Below, in pieces: positions 5,722 through 5,723 of a DNA stretch of 5,723 nucleotides. This DNA comes from Phycisphaeraceae bacterium (GTDB lineage: Bacteria; Planctomycetota; Phycisphaerae; Phycisphaerales; Phycisphaeraceae). How positions within the stretch are numbered: position 1 is the first letter of the stretch; each line of letters opens with the position of its first letter. The stretch lies in contig JADZET010000366.1 of NCBI GenBank assembly GCA_020850375.1, forward strand, positions 1 through 5,723, in the 5' to 3' direction. The notes under the pieces were generated by a model that made no database searches, was not told the origin of the DNA, and worked only from the letters and a program-made list of their open reading frames with translations. The position numbers and the translations under genes were made by a program.

Positions 5722-5723
5722 CA

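Overview
The window comes from a high-GC bacterium, most likely a planctomycete-type organism. The pointers are the ECF sigma / anti-sigma style pairing, a very large membrane-anchored macroglobulin, and an LLPSLG-x-AR-x-x-ARR stretch of the kind seen in planctomycete pseudopilin-like proteins. The phylum is an inference; no rRNA or other marker gene is present.

Layout: (1) bases 3-434 hold the 3' part of an ECF-type RNA polymerase sigma factor gene, whose 5' end lies outside the window. (2) After 32 bases with a clear AAGGAG ribosome binding site comes one giant gene (467-5296, 1609 codons) on the same strand. It encodes an alpha-2-macroglobulin (A2M) / complement-like protein with all expected parts: a run of macroglobulin (MG) domains, an MG6-type segment, an MG7 segment with FPETLLW, a thioester domain with GCFEQ, and a C-terminal receptor-binding-like domain. 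(3) About 195 bases of lower-GC intergenic DNA follow, with a short palindrome over the stop codon, ending at a strong Rho-independent terminator (5491-5514). (4) The last 90 bases probably carry the C-terminal end of a convergent gene on the minus strand.

The notable system is the sigma factor plus the macroglobulin. The first ~60 residues of the A2M protein look like a zinc-less anti-sigma domain. An arginine-rich stretch and one transmembrane helix (residues 89-111) follow, and the rest is predicted to be extracytoplasmic. The protein therefore looks like a one-piece transmembrane anti-sigma factor whose sensor is a protease trap. The inferred model is that proteolysis of the macroglobulin outside the membrane changes the receptor and releases or activates the sigma factor.

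The second oddity lies where the protease bait region should be, between the MG6 core (VDEAVF, residues 660-665) and MG7 (FPETLLW, residues 908-914). There the protein carries an insertion of about 200 residues with two hydrophobic helices and an arginine-rich tail. Its DNA has clearly lower GC and different codon use from the rest of the gene, which suggests a separate origin or relaxed selection for a bait segment. The classical bait may have been replaced or extended by a membrane-associated segment.
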